DNA from: Chitinophagaceae bacterium
GTDB lineage: Bacteria > Bacteroidota > Bacteroidia > Chitinophagales > Chitinophagaceae
DNA length: 64,000 nt
Assembly (NCBI GenBank): GCA_019638475.1
Contig: JAHBTR010000005.1
Coordinates: 1-64,000 of the forward strand
Direction of reading: 5' to 3'
In this document: positions 1 through 8,618 of the stretch, one piece after another
Position numbering within the stretch: position 1 is the stretch's first letter
How the letters are laid out: every line of letters starts with the position of its first letter
Position numbers and translations under genes: made by a program
Notes under the pieces: model-generated
The model's database searches: none
Seen by the model: the letters and a program-made list of their open reading frames with translations, nothing else
What the model was told of the DNA's origin: nothing

Positions 1-52
1 TGTGCAATTATTGACAATCCGCATCTCAATTACTACAGACAATTAAATCCGT

Positions 53-673
53 ATGGTTTATATGGACTTTTATAGCTTTAAAAAATGGCAACATCTATCT
101 TTTTTGATTGTTTTCTCAATATTTCTAACAAGTTGTAATCCAAAAAGTGATAAACCTATATGGAGCATGGCGACATTTGACACTAATATTTCAAAAGCAC
201 CTATTTATGCTCAACTTGACAAACAAAAAGAATTGTTTTCGGCATTTGAAAATCAGGATTCTACAATGAGGAGAACAAGCGATGTAGAATATTCCACAGG
301 CAAGACAATGAGTGTTGGAGAGTTCAATAATTTAAAAGTAAATAATTGTCGTGCATATTATCATCAATCAGATACCTTATCCATTGACATTGGAATCGGA
401 ACGGGTTTTGGCGGACAAGGATTTAGGATTGAGTATAAAGACAAAAAATTTTATACAGAACCATATTTTTCTACTGACGTAATTGTCCCTGGTGAACCTG
501 CCTCAACATACAAAATTGTTTATCAAAAACTAATATTGGATAAACAATTTTACGAACTTGGAGACAGTTTGTACGGACATATAGACTTTAGGTCAATTGA
601 AACCGACAAGGACAAAAATACAATAGAACATTGGGGAAAGGGCTATTTTAGGACAAGAGTAACCAAACGGTAA
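53..673 (+). CDS. Putative lipoprotein (cassette 1)
   Basis: This is a 206-residue protein of unknown function. It has an N-terminal hydrophobic signal and a lipobox ending FLTSC at Cys28, so it is probably lipid-anchored in the envelope. The mature part has no motif I recognise; its Gly-rich stretch (IGIGTGFGGQGF) and alternating pattern suggest a beta-rich fold. An alternative start lies three codons later. The stop codon touches the first arm of the following recombination site, so this gene is the only cargo of cassette 1. The lipoprotein call is seen in the sequence; the role is unknown. Confidence 0.7.
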   Translation: MVYMDFYSFKKWQHLSFLIVFSIFLTSCNPKSDKPIWSMATFDTNISKAPIYAQLDKQKELFSAFENQDSTMRRTSDVEYSTGKTMSVGEFNNLKVNNCRAYYHQSDTLSIDIGIGTGFGGQGFRIEYKDKKFYTEPYFSTDVIVPGEPASTYKIVYQKLILDKQFYELGDSLYGHIDFRSIETDKDKNTIEHWGKGYFRTRVTKR

Positions 674-874
674 ATGCACACAACAGGCGGCTTGGCTATA
701 TGGCGGCTGGACGAATATATCCTCGGCTTTTTGTTCGCTATTCAGCTTCAGTCCCGGCTGACGAATAACACCGGGCAATGGAATAAACAATGAACTTTTT
801 ATTATAAATTTAGCTTCGGTTACGGGCAGACGAATCACAGATTTCCGCCACATCGCCAAGCCGTACCGTTATGG
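674..874 (+). repeat. attC-like site 1 (long type)
   Basis: The left arm is TGCACACAAC and the right core is GTTATGG at 868-874. Inner stems pair a GGCTTGGC/TGGCGG side with a CCGCCA/GCCAAG side. It belongs to the long class, with a central region of about 130 nt. It ends cassette 1. No gene lies in 674-902. Confidence 0.8.
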
Positions 875-902
875 GCAAGTGTAAAACGACAGACAACAAC
901 TA

Positions 903-1712
903 ATGAACACATATTTATTTTTATGGAACCCTAAAAAGTGGACTTGGACGACACTTGAACAAGAGATTGAACAAGTGGATTTAACAGGTCGGTGTTCTCA
1001 ACGTTGGAGTTGTGGAAATACAAAATCAATTCAACCAGGCGACAGAATTTTTTTACTCAAAGTTGGGACAGAACCAAAAGGTATTATTGCAGCAGGATTT
1101 TCGACCTCGACACCATTTTACGAAAAACATTGGAGTGGAGAAAATAAAGACACATTATACATTGACGTTGACTTTGAAGTCTTACTCAATCCAGACCAAG
1201 AACCAATCTTGACAGTTGACATATTAAAAACTGGAAATTTAGCTCAACAAAATTGGCGACCTATGGCTTCTGGAATTTCCGTTAGACCTGAACTTGTTGA
1301 CGAACTTGAAGCTGTTTGGTTTGACTTTTTGACAACTCAAAAAATTAGACACAACCCTTTTATTCCGACAGACAATAACTCTCAAAAAACTTACACCGAA
1401 GGAACACCAAATCAAATTTCAGTAACAAAATATGAACGAAATCCTTTCGCAAGAAAAAAGTGTTTAGAGCATTTCGGTTACGCTTGTGTCGTTTGCGACT
1501 TCAATTTTGAGAAAACATACGGACAAATAGGAAAAGGTTTTATTCACGTTCATCATTTGACACAAGTTGCAACTGTTGGACAGACTTATGAAATTGACCC
1601 AATAAAGGATTTACGACCTGTTTGCCCAAACTGTCATTCAATAATTCACCGACAAAAAACACCTTTGACAATAGAGGAAGTAAGAATATTAATTAACGAA
1701 AATGCAGACTAA
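903..1712 (+). CDS. EVE-like domain plus HNH endonuclease (cassette 2)
   Basis: This 269-residue protein has an N-terminal part (about 1-140; LFLWNPKKW start, QPGDRIFLLKVG and GIIAAG) resembling the EVE/PUA-like fold, which in other proteins reads modified bases. The C-terminal part (about 185-250) is an HNH nuclease with CVVC at 195-198, HVHH at 215-218 and CPNCH at 241-245, consistent with a zinc-supported beta-beta-alpha metal fold. The family knowledge suggests a modification-dependent restriction enzyme that cuts DNA carrying altered bases, acting alone as a single-gene phage defence. It is the only gene in its cassette, and the start follows about 30 nt of conserved cassette leader. The HNH call is firm; the EVE assignment is probable and its target is inferred. 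Confidence 0.85.
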   Translation: MNTYLFLWNPKKWTWTTLEQEIEQVDLTGRCSQRWSCGNTKSIQPGDRIFLLKVGTEPKGIIAAGFSTSTPFYEKHWSGENKDTLYIDVDFEVLLNPDQEPILTVDILKTGNLAQQNWRPMASGISVRPELVDELEAVWFDFLTTQKIRHNPFIPTDNNSQKTYTEGTPNQISVTKYERNPFARKKCLEHFGYACVVCDFNFEKTYGQIGKGFIHVHHLTQVATVGQTYEIDPIKDLRPVCPNCHSIIHRQKTPLTIEEVRILINENAD

Positions 1713-1725
1713 AAACAGAACACCA

Positions 1726-1859
1726 GCCCATAACATCGGTTTAGCAATATGGCGGCTGAAGTGCTTCTATAAAACATTAGTGCAAGGTTCAACGGTAGTG
1801 ATTCTATTGAACTTTTGTGCTAAAAATCCGCCACATCGCTAAGCCGCAAACCGTTATCG
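1726..1859 (+). repeat. attC-like site 2
   Basis: The left arm GCCCATAAC complements the start of its own cassette (868-876). The right core is GTTATCG at 1853-1859. Inner stems pair GGTTTAGCAATATGGCGG with CCGCCACATCGCTAAGCC. The stretch from here to 2084 holds only the cassette 3 leader and an open stretch of about 50 codons without a usual start (1903-2055). Confidence 0.85.
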
Positions 1860-2084
1860 GTAACTCTATGACGACAGTGCAAAAAATAACGAACAACGAT
1901 AAATTGAACGAAATAATGATTTTGAAAAAGCCATTTGGCTATACTTCGCAAAGGCAAAAGAGAAGCAACGCTACCCACAAACCATCGCAAGTTGCTTCAC
2001 ATTTGCCATTGCCCCAACGCACCAAGACAGTTCTGCCGACAACGACACAGTTTGACGTATAGACCTATTATTATTACAGAAAAA

Positions 2085-2579
2085 ATGATAGACACTTTCA
2101 CAGCCATAGATTTTGAAACAGCACAAGGCAAGCGTTGGAGCATTTGCCAAGTTGGACTTATACGAGTAGAGAAGGGTATAATCAAAGACCAAGTTTCTAT
2201 TTTAGTGCAACCACCAAACAACTATTACTGGGACAACTTCATAGACATTCACGGAATAACGCCACAGCAGACAGCTAACGCACCGACTTTTGACAAAGTT
2301 TGGAAACAGATTGAGCCTTTTATCAAAAATCAAAATGTTGTTGCTCATAATGGTTTTTCGTTTGACTTCCATTGCATTAGCCAGACACTGGAATATTACG
2401 GCATTACCCCACCAAACTACACAGGACATTGCACATACAGAATTTTCAGGGACAACCTTGCTTCACTTTGCAGAGAACATAAAATCCCGTTAAACCACCA
2501 TAACGCTTTATCAGATGCTATGGCTTGTGCAAAATTATTTATGATTCATTCAGGTATTTATGACAGAGCAGCAAACTGA
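2085..2579 (+). CDS. DEDDh 3'-5' exonuclease (DnaQ-like, cassette 3)
   Basis: This is a 164-residue exonuclease-fold protein. Visible motifs are FTAIDFET (Asp9, Glu11), VVAHNGFSFDFH (His88, Asp94) and HHNALSDAM (His139, Asp144), which together give the DEDDh catalytic set of DnaQ/RNase T-type exonucleases. It has no polymerase or helicase attached. I chose the ATG at 2085 because homology starts there; the upstream open frame reads through unrelated sequence. It is the first gene of a six-gene operon and its 3' end overlaps the next gene by 20 bp, so the two are probably translationally coupled. Its role in nucleic-acid degradation during defence is inferred from the neighbours. Confidence 0.85.
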   Translation: MIDTFTAIDFETAQGKRWSICQVGLIRVEKGIIKDQVSILVQPPNNYYWDNFIDIHGITPQQTANAPTFDKVWKQIEPFIKNQNVVAHNGFSFDFHCISQTLEYYGITPPNYTGHCTYRIFRDNLASLCREHKIPLNHHNALSDAMACAKLFMIHSGIYDRAAN

Positions 2580-3378
2580 AATATTATATCCCATTTTCAA
2601 AAGTTTATCCGTTCAGAAAATCAAAACTGAAACGGAGCAGATAAATCATAACAAAAATTTAATAGCAAGTTTTGAAAGAATAAAATCAATGGAAGCAAGC
2701 GAAACGCTTGCTTCCATTGATAATGTGATATGTAACTATCAATTGATTAACGAAAAAATAAAAGAGAAAAATAAAACGCACAGCGTTTTATTCAACCCTC
2801 TCACTTTTTTCCCAATTGGCGAAACAATGCACAGCTTTTTAATTGCTAACCTGATTAACCCAAATGGAAAACACGGTCAAGGCAATTTATTTCTTAAAAC
2901 ATTTCTCAAACAATTGGATATTGAAGTTTTTGAAAACGATAACTGGATTGTAACAGCAGAAACAGGCAGAATAGATATTTTGCTTAGGCGATTACATCCA
3001 CATACTGTAATTGTAATTGAAAACAAATCAAATTATGCTAGCGACCAAGAAAATCAACTTTATCGTTATTGGTTTCAAGAAATCTACTTACCTAATCTTA
3101 AGCAATTTGGCGATAAAACTATTGAGCAAACATCGAACAACAATAATTATCAAATAATCTACTTAACGCCAGCAGATTGGAAACTACCAACTGATAGTAG
3201 TATGATAAAGCCCAATGGCTATGATGCTACTTTACCTTACAGAATACCAATTGAACCTAAAATTTGGTTATTTAATAAACATATAGTAAAATGGCTTAAT
3301 GACACAGTCAAAGAATTACATGAAGAAAATCACAGATTGAGGGAATACATTAAACAATACATTGAACTTTGGACATAA
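2560..3378 (+). CDS. PD-(D/E)XK nuclease family protein (PDDEXK_4-like, cassette 3)
   Basis: This 272-residue protein has the restriction-nuclease core: IGETMHSFL (Glu88), GRIDILL (Asp139) and VIVIENKSN (Glu154, Lys156). The layout, with long N-terminal helices before the core and QENQLYRYW after it, resembles the PDDEXK_4 family. It should be a metal-dependent DNA nuclease. The start overlaps the upstream exonuclease gene by 20 bp and the next gene follows after 9 bp, so it sits firmly in the operon. Pairing of an exonuclease, an endonuclease and an AAA+ ATPase suggests an anti-phage effector set. The nuclease fold is seen; the activity and target are inferred. Confidence 0.8.
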   Translation: MTEQQTEILYPIFKSLSVQKIKTETEQINHNKNLIASFERIKSMEASETLASIDNVICNYQLINEKIKEKNKTHSVLFNPLTFFPIGETMHSFLIANLINPNGKHGQGNLFLKTFLKQLDIEVFENDNWIVTAETGRIDILLRRLHPHTVIVIENKSNYASDQENQLYRYWFQEIYLPNLKQFGDKTIEQTSNNNNYQIIYLTPADWKLPTDSSMIKPNGYDATLPYRIPIEPKIWLFNKHIVKWLNDTVKELHEENHRLREYIKQYIELWT

Positions 3379-3387
3379 TAAAACACT

Positions 3388-3981
3388 ATGAATCAAGAAC
3401 TACTTAAACAAGCAAAAGCATTATTCGATTCGCCCGAAAAATGGAACGCATTTTTAGAATTGGTTTGGCAAAAAGATGAAATCAGAAATCAATGGTTCAT
3501 CAAACTCAAAGAAGAGGCCAACAAAATATTTACAACAGATGAATTTGTTGAAGGTTGGGTTTTTAATTCATGGGGTATTTGGGATATGCACTGGTATTTA
3601 AAAGAGCATGGGGACAAGTCTATTAGCTTACTTTTAGGTTGGTGGGGCGACATGACATTGTATTGTAATCCAGAGTTTTTCGATACAACCAAAATTCATG
3701 ACCTTTTGCGAACTGAAAGATTTTCTCCCCTATTAAGTTGTTTAAACAGAATTGACAGATTTTATGAAGGTGGAAGATTGGCAATTGAAGTGCGTAATTT
3801 CTCATTTGGGAGTCCTTACGACACAAAATTCGATACAGACAGATTAGCTTGGTTTGCAGGAAATCAAACAGAAATATTTTTAGACCAAATTGTTGAGAAG
3901 GTAAACAAGTTAAGAAAAGATGAACAACTCACTATGCTCCTTAACGAACTGAATCAACTAACAAAAATAAACAGAGAATAA
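3388..3981 (+). CDS. Conserved-looking protein of unknown function (cassette 3)
   Basis: This is a 197-residue soluble protein rich in Trp and aromatic residues (WGIWDMHWYL, LGWWGDM). It has no signal peptide or membrane segment and no motif I can name. It lies 9 bp after the PD-(D/E)XK gene, and its stop overlaps the next start (TAATG), so it is translated as part of the operon. Proteins of this kind beside PDDEXK_4 nucleases may be specificity or inhibitor partners, but that is a guess. Confidence 0.75.
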   Translation: MNQELLKQAKALFDSPEKWNAFLELVWQKDEIRNQWFIKLKEEANKIFTTDEFVEGWVFNSWGIWDMHWYLKEHGDKSISLLLGWWGDMTLYCNPEFFDTTKIHDLLRTERFSPLLSCLNRIDRFYEGGRLAIEVRNFSFGSPYDTKFDTDRLAWFAGNQTEIFLDQIVEKVNKLRKDEQLTMLLNELNQLTKINRE

Positions 3982-5462
3982 TGGCACAATTAAACCACAC
4001 AAAACCATTTCCAACTTTAAATAACATTCATGTTGATGATGAAGCAACAATAATTGAATTTCTAAACACCAACAGCAAGGCAATTGGTGCTTTGAAGTAT
4101 TTAGGCTCATTTGTTGACAATCTTAAAATCAAAAATGAAATTGGAATTAAAGCAAATCTTCAATTCCTAATCGTTGAACGCGAGGAACACTATAGAGAAA
4201 GAGCAGGAAGCGACTATGTGTTTAATGAAAAATATGTCAGGGAAATTTTTGAATATAAATATGACTTACCCGATACTTTTCCAACAACGCAAACCGAAGT
4301 TGAAGAATATACAATCCCATCAACAATAGAAACACACTCTTGTAATCCAAAACAAAAGTGCTCAAAATGTCATGCTTCGGGCAGATGTAGTAGTTGTGAT
4401 GGAAGCGGCTCAAAGTCTTGCAGCAGTTGTAGTGGAACAGGTAAAAAAGAACAAAGAGACGGTAATTATGCAAATGGTAAGCCCAAGTATAAAAAAGTAG
4501 CTTGTTATTCATGTGACGGTAGAGGAAGGAAATCTTGCTCATCTTGCAATGGTTCAGGTAAATGTTATAGATGTGAAGGAAGCGGAGAAGTTATTTGTAG
4601 TAGATGCGATGGAACAAGTAAATATCAGACCTATGTTTCATTTTCAAGTTCGTTTAAGCCAGTAAACGCCAAATTTCATTTTACAGAGTATGATGAATTA
4701 AACAACCTAATACCAAATACAAAAAACAAAATTGTTTTTGACGATGATTTAATTGAGTGGGAAAATCAAAGCTCTGTTTTGTTTGACAATAAAGACAGTG
4801 CAATTCGTGCAAACAAACATTCAAAGCAGTTTATCAATGAATTAGAAACATTAGCAGGTTTAAACTCAAGTCAAAAATTTGGCAGAATACATGTTGAAAT
4901 TGAAACTGTTCCAATTACAGTAATTGATTATTCATTTGAAGACAAAGAGTATCAAATTATAATAATTGGTGAGGATAATACTATTTGCTTTAAGGAAATA
5001 CCCAAAAAACATAGCTATAAGGCAAATATCTTCAAGCGTATCAAAAATTTCTTCACCAAAAAGAAACGACAAATTGCTTTTGTGCATATCGCTTCATATA
5101 TGTTTAACGCTGATGGTTCTATGGATGAACCTGAATTGAAATTGCTCGAATTGTTTTTGAATAACATTAAACTAAAGCAAGAGGAAAAGAATCTTTTGGT
5201 TGAAAACCTTAAACAACGAATGACAGTAGATGAACTGGCACCAAAAATAAAAAATATCACAGGAGATTTAAGGGCATTAGTTTTTGCATGGCAATGCGTA
5301 ATGCAAGACGGGCAAATAAACCAAACTGAAATAGACGCTTTTATGGAATTATCGAAACTATTTAAGGTCAAAGAAGAAGAATTAGAAAAGATAAAACATA
5401 AAGCAACAAAGTTTGCTCAATTAAAGGATAACGAAATGTTAGAAGAGTATTTCAAAGCATAA
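3981..5462 (+). CDS. DnaJ-type zinc-finger protein with TerB-like domain (cassette 3)
   Basis: This 493-residue protein has a central Cys-rich block (about 121-211) with repeated CxxCxGxG units, as in the zinc-binding region of DnaJ. The J domain itself is absent. The C-terminal part (about 370-480, with FNADGSMDEPELKLLELFL and MQDGQINQTEIDAFMELS) resembles the TerB-like helical domain, which binds metal and is found in tellurite-resistance and phage-defence contexts. The start overlaps the previous stop by one base. The protein may act as a scaffold or sensor that holds the nucleases and the AAA+ ATPase together. The domains are clear; the role is inferred. Confidence 0.8.
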   Translation: MAQLNHTKPFPTLNNIHVDDEATIIEFLNTNSKAIGALKYLGSFVDNLKIKNEIGIKANLQFLIVEREEHYRERAGSDYVFNEKYVREIFEYKYDLPDTFPTTQTEVEEYTIPSTIETHSCNPKQKCSKCHASGRCSSCDGSGSKSCSSCSGTGKKEQRDGNYANGKPKYKKVACYSCDGRGRKSCSSCNGSGKCYRCEGSGEVICSRCDGTSKYQTYVSFSSSFKPVNAKFHFTEYDELNNLIPNTKNKIVFDDDLIEWENQSSVLFDNKDSAIRANKHSKQFINELETLAGLNSSQKFGRIHVEIETVPITVIDYSFEDKEYQIIIIGEDNTICFKEIPKKHSYKANIFKRIKNFFTKKKRQIAFVHIASYMFNADGSMDEPELKLLELFLNNIKLKQEEKNLLVENLKQRMTVDELAPKIKNITGDLRALVFAWQCVMQDGQINQTEIDAFMELSKLFKVKEEELEKIKHKATKFAQLKDNEMLEEYFKA

Positions 5463-5465
5463 ACA

Positions 5466-7130
5466 ATGAAATCGGAAATTTTTATAGCAGCGGAAACAGG
5501 TAATATAAGTGCTTTGCGAACAGCATTAAGTAAGGGGGCTGATATTAACCAAGTTGACGAAAATGGAGCAACTCCACTAATGATTGCATGTAAACATGGT
5601 CATACGGCTTTGGTAAAATTTATACTTAGCAGAGGTGCGGAAATAAATATAGCAGACAATAAAGGCATGACAGCCGTTAAGAATGCAGAACTTACAAACA
5701 AAGATGAACTTATTGAATTGTTTCAGGAGTATGTTGACTTAAATTCTAACGCTGATTATTCCAATCTTCGAGAACATTTCATCTCAATTATAGATAATCT
5801 GTTTCCAGTATCTAAGCAGATTGAACCAATAGTAAAAGATTTAAACGAGGAACAACGAATGAAAATCAAAAACGATTTGATAAAAATACTACTGTTGTTC
5901 AGAAACGAAGATGAAATTTCTATTTACGATGGTTTTGGATTTGGTCTTTCAATTTTAGTCCTTTATTACCCTGACAAATACGCTGAAATGTTCAATAACA
6001 TTAAGCAACTTTCCGAAAATAAACAGATAGCTTTTGCAAAAGAGATTCTGCAATCTGAAGAAAAACATTTTGAGAAAAGTGATATTTCTTTTCAAAACTT
6101 TGTTTTAGAATCACCAAACGTCATTAGTTCGGATAATGCAGATAAAATAAAAAAGGCATTCTATGAATATGCAGAAATAATTGTAAAAGCAGACGGAGTA
6201 GTAACCGAGGAAGAATCAAAAAACTTAAAGTTCCTCTCTAAAACTTTTTTCAAAGAGCAGAAAACAGAAAGCAAACAGCAACAAGCTAAAGAGTTTTCAA
6301 AAAGTGAATTAGACTCTATTCTTGAAGAGCTTAACAATCTTGTCGGAATGGAGAATATCAAAAACGATATTCGTTCACTCATAAATATCATCAATGTAAA
6401 CAAATTAAGACGCAAAGAAGGTTTGCCAGAACAAAAGCTATCCCTACATTCTGTTTTCATAGGTCCTCCAGGAACAGGAAAAACAACAATTGCAAGAATA
6501 TTATCCAACATATACCATTCATTAGACCTTTTACCTGAAATCAACTTTGTTGAAACCGACAGAAGCGGATTAGTTGCTGGTTATGTCGGGCAGACGGCAA
6601 TCAAAACAGATGAAATTATCAATAAAGCAAGAAATGGAATCTTGTTTATAGACGAAGCATATACTCTAAAACGTAGTGATTCAGATAGTGATTATGGTCA
6701 GGAGGCAATTGACATTCTTCTTAAAAGAATGGAAGATTACAGAGACAATTTAATAATAATTGTTGCCGGTTATGAAAAGGAAATGAACCATTTCATTAAC
6801 TCAAATCCGGGACTGAAATCAAGATTCAATAGGTATTTTCAGTTTAAAGATTATCAACCATCTGAACTAACGGAAATATATAGAAGAATGGCAGACAAAT
6901 CAGGTTTTATTTTGAAAGAGGATGCACTAAAAACACTCAACGATTTATTTGAACATCTTTGTTCTAATAAGGATGACAGGTTTGGAAATGCCCGTTTAGC
7001 AAGAAATATTTTTGAAAAGACCTTTGAAAAACACGCAAATAGAACCGCAAGCATTGCTCCTATTACTAGGGAGATTTTAACAACTATTGAGGCAGAAGAT
7101 ATACCAGTTGAACAATTTTCAGTAAACTAA
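5466..7130 (+). CDS. Ankyrin-TerB-CbbX-type AAA+ ATPase (cassette 3)
   Basis: This 554-residue protein starts with two or three ankyrin repeats (about 1-90, with NGATPLMIACKHGHTALVKFIL). A TerB-like stretch follows (about 225-260, with KADGVVTEEESKNLKFLSK). The C-terminal part is an AAA+ ATPase of the CbbX/SpoVK group, with Walker A GPPGTGKT at 333-340, Walker B ILFIDEAY at 392-399 and a GLKSRFNRYF arginine-finger region. Such ATPases remodel protein or nucleoprotein targets as hexamers. It follows the zinc-finger gene by 3 nt. The ankyrin part probably recognises a partner and the motor probably drives the nuclease components, but this is inferred. Confidence 0.85.
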   Translation: MKSEIFIAAETGNISALRTALSKGADINQVDENGATPLMIACKHGHTALVKFILSRGAEINIADNKGMTAVKNAELTNKDELIELFQEYVDLNSNADYSNLREHFISIIDNLFPVSKQIEPIVKDLNEEQRMKIKNDLIKILLLFRNEDEISIYDGFGFGLSILVLYYPDKYAEMFNNIKQLSENKQIAFAKEILQSEEKHFEKSDISFQNFVLESPNVISSDNADKIKKAFYEYAEIIVKADGVVTEEESKNLKFLSKTFFKEQKTESKQQQAKEFSKSELDSILEELNNLVGMENIKNDIRSLINIINVNKLRRKEGLPEQKLSLHSVFIGPPGTGKTTIARILSNIYHSLDLLPEINFVETDRSGLVAGYVGQTAIKTDEIINKARNGILFIDEAYTLKRSDSDSDYGQEAIDILLKRMEDYRDNLIIIVAGYEKEMNHFINSNPGLKSRFNRYFQFKDYQPSELTEIYRRMADKSGFILKEDALKTLNDLFEHLCSNKDDRFGNARLARNIFEKTFEKHANRTASIAPITREILTTIEAEDIPVEQFSVN

Positions 7131-7134
7131 AACA

Positions 7135-7413
7135 ATGGAAAACATAGCGATATATTTTGGACTTTTTCTTTCGTTAGTTGCTGCAATTATAGCAGCAATA
7201 TTAGCGTGGAAGTTTGCAAACTTCTTTATTGCCAGACGTGAGTTTTATGTAAAAAGTCCTTACGACATTTTAATGAAAAAAATTGGATGGTGTGTATTTT
7301 GGTTTTTGTTTACACTGACAGTTGGCATTAAAATAGTTACTCCCAAACAACACATAGACAATAACGTGAAATCAAGTAAGCAATCAACAACTAAACATAA
7401 AGACAAACCATGA
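7135..7413 (+). CDS. Small two-span membrane protein (cassette 3)
   Basis: This 92-residue protein has two predicted membrane helices (about 4-30 and 48-65) and a basic, polar C-terminal tail. It has no known motif. It starts 4 nt after the AAA+ gene and closes the operon, and a hairpin of the second repeat family begins just after it. A membrane partner at the end of a nuclease/ATPase operon could anchor the complex or act as an effector, but the sequence does not show which. Confidence 0.7.
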   Translation: MENIAIYFGLFLSLVAAIIAAILAWKFANFFIARREFYVKSPYDILMKKIGWCVFWFLFTLTVGIKIVTPKQHIDNNVKSSKQSTTKHKDKP

Positions 7414-7423
7414 AACCACGCTT

Positions 7424-7488
7424 TTGCACTCACATTTGTCTTTGCTCCCACTCACATGCAAAACAAGCAAAGCCAAAAGAGAGTGCAA
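7424..7488 (+). repeat. ACA/AGA hairpin, copy A
   Basis: The outer stem TTGCACTC (7424-7431) pairs perfectly with GAGTGCAA (7481-7488). Then come the ACA/AGA internal loop, TTTG:CAAA, one mismatch, and inner stem CTTTGCT (7440-7446) with AGCAAAG (7466-7472). It lies right after the last gene of cassette 3. Nothing else is visible between it and site 3. Confidence 0.75.
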
Positions 7489-7561
7489 GCCAACGCACTT
7501 GGACGACAGTTAAAGCTAACAATATGCTATCAAGACCGACACAGACGAACGAAAGAAGAGC

Positions 7562-7699
7562 TACCGATAACCGCAGTTTGGCGTCATGCGGGGTGCAGTG
7601 CTTAAATTCAAGTGTAGTTTTTCGAACCAACTTTAGTGCAAGGGTGACAGCTTTGTGCTCCGTAATCCCGCACGAACGCCAAGCTGCCAACCGTTATAG
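7562..7699 (+). repeat. attC-like site 3
   Basis: The left arm TACCGATAAC complements the start of cassette 3, 5.7 kb upstream (1853-1862). The right core is GTTATAG at 7693-7699. Inner stems pair CAGTTTGGCGT with ACGCCAAGCTG. Confidence 0.85.
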
Positions 7700-7751
7700 G
7701 CAACCAAGCGACACCATTACACCAAAAGATGAACAATAGTAAAAACGAACA

Positions 7752-8489
7752 ATGACAAGTCTGTTGAACGACATACAAACAGAAAGCGACAACAAGAAAT
7801 TGGAAGAGTTGTTTCTTGCAATTTATTTCAACGACTTAGAAAAAGTTATTGATTTCAAAAAACAATTTCCCGAACTCTATGCAAAAAAGGAAAAGTTTCA
7901 AATAGACGAAAACACGACCTTTAACTTAATAAATTTGACTTTTTTCAACCAGACAATATGGTTTGACGGAGATTGGATAGACGACATAAAACCATTAGTT
8001 GAAAAGCACAGACAACGAACTAAACAAATGTTAGACTTTTGGCGTGCAGAACTTGGACAACAAGAAATCCATAGACAAATTGAATACAATCAATATCACG
8101 AACATTTTTTTTGTGACGACCCAAATGATTTTGAAGAAATCTTATCAGACCCAATTTCAATATATTTGGAAAAAGGGTTTAGAGAAATTGATTTAAAACT
8201 ATACAACCGTGCCCAATGTTTTGACTTTGCAGAAGCGAAAAAGCTATTAGAACAAGGTGCTAAACTTGACATTCACTTTGAAAATGACGGAGATAGTAGC
8301 ACCATTAGACGTATTTCAGACGAAGTTTCATTTTTGGCGACTTGTGAAGTTATTCCAAAGTATGAAGTATTTGAAACCAAAGGCTACAATAGAAATTTTG
8401 ACATAAGTAGAATGTTTGGCGACATACTTGGTTTGGCGGCACACGAAGAAATGTATCACTTATTGAAAAAATATGACAAAGAAGAATAA
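7752..8489 (+). CDS. Ankyrin-like protein of unknown function (cassette 4)
   Basis: This 245-residue soluble acidic protein is the only gene of cassette 4. The N-terminal part (FLAIYFNDLEKVIDFKKQFPELY) and a later part (FDFAEAKKLLEQGAKLDIHFENDGD) have the spacing of degenerate ankyrin repeats. It has no signal peptide. Small acidic ankyrin proteins in cassettes are often immunity-like or binding proteins, but no specific family is recognised. Confidence 0.65.
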   Translation: MTSLLNDIQTESDNKKLEELFLAIYFNDLEKVIDFKKQFPELYAKKEKFQIDENTTFNLINLTFFNQTIWFDGDWIDDIKPLVEKHRQRTKQMLDFWRAELGQQEIHRQIEYNQYHEHFFCDDPNDFEEILSDPISIYLEKGFREIDLKLYNRAQCFDFAEAKKLLEQGAKLDIHFENDGDSSTIRRISDEVSFLATCEVIPKYEVFETKGYNRNFDISRMFGDILGLAAHEEMYHLLKKYDKEE

Positions 8490-8499
8490 GTAATTTGGC

Positions 8500-8597
8500 T
8501 GCCTATAACACGGGTTTGGCGTCAGGCGGGCTGACGTTCAAGCGTGAAAGTTCCTGCGGACTTTCCCGCCCGAACGCCAAGCCCCGAACCGTTAGCA
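8500..8597 (+). repeat. attC-like site 4 (short GC-rich type)
   Basis: The left arm TGCCTATAAC complements 7693-7702. The right core is GTTAGCA at 8591-8597. It is a short variant whose inner stem pairs CGTGAAAGTTCC with GGACTTTCCCG. It is almost identical to site 6. Confidence 0.85.
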
Positions 8598-8618
8598 CCA
8601 ATTATAAATGACAGACCA

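Noticed and set aside
593..859. Minus-strand open frame across site 1, and similar frames over other sites (7430-7690, 10362-10598, 60465-60725, 61990-62310)
   Set aside because: They are by-products of the GC-rich palindromes, differ from site to site, and overlap well-supported genes or sites.
1903..2055. Open stretch coding ERNNDFEKAIWLYFAKAKEKQRY-like sequence before the exonuclease gene
   Set aside because: The residue pattern looks protein-like, but there is no ATG, GTG or TTG start in frame and a stop lies just before it. It may be a gene remnant; too weak to annotate.
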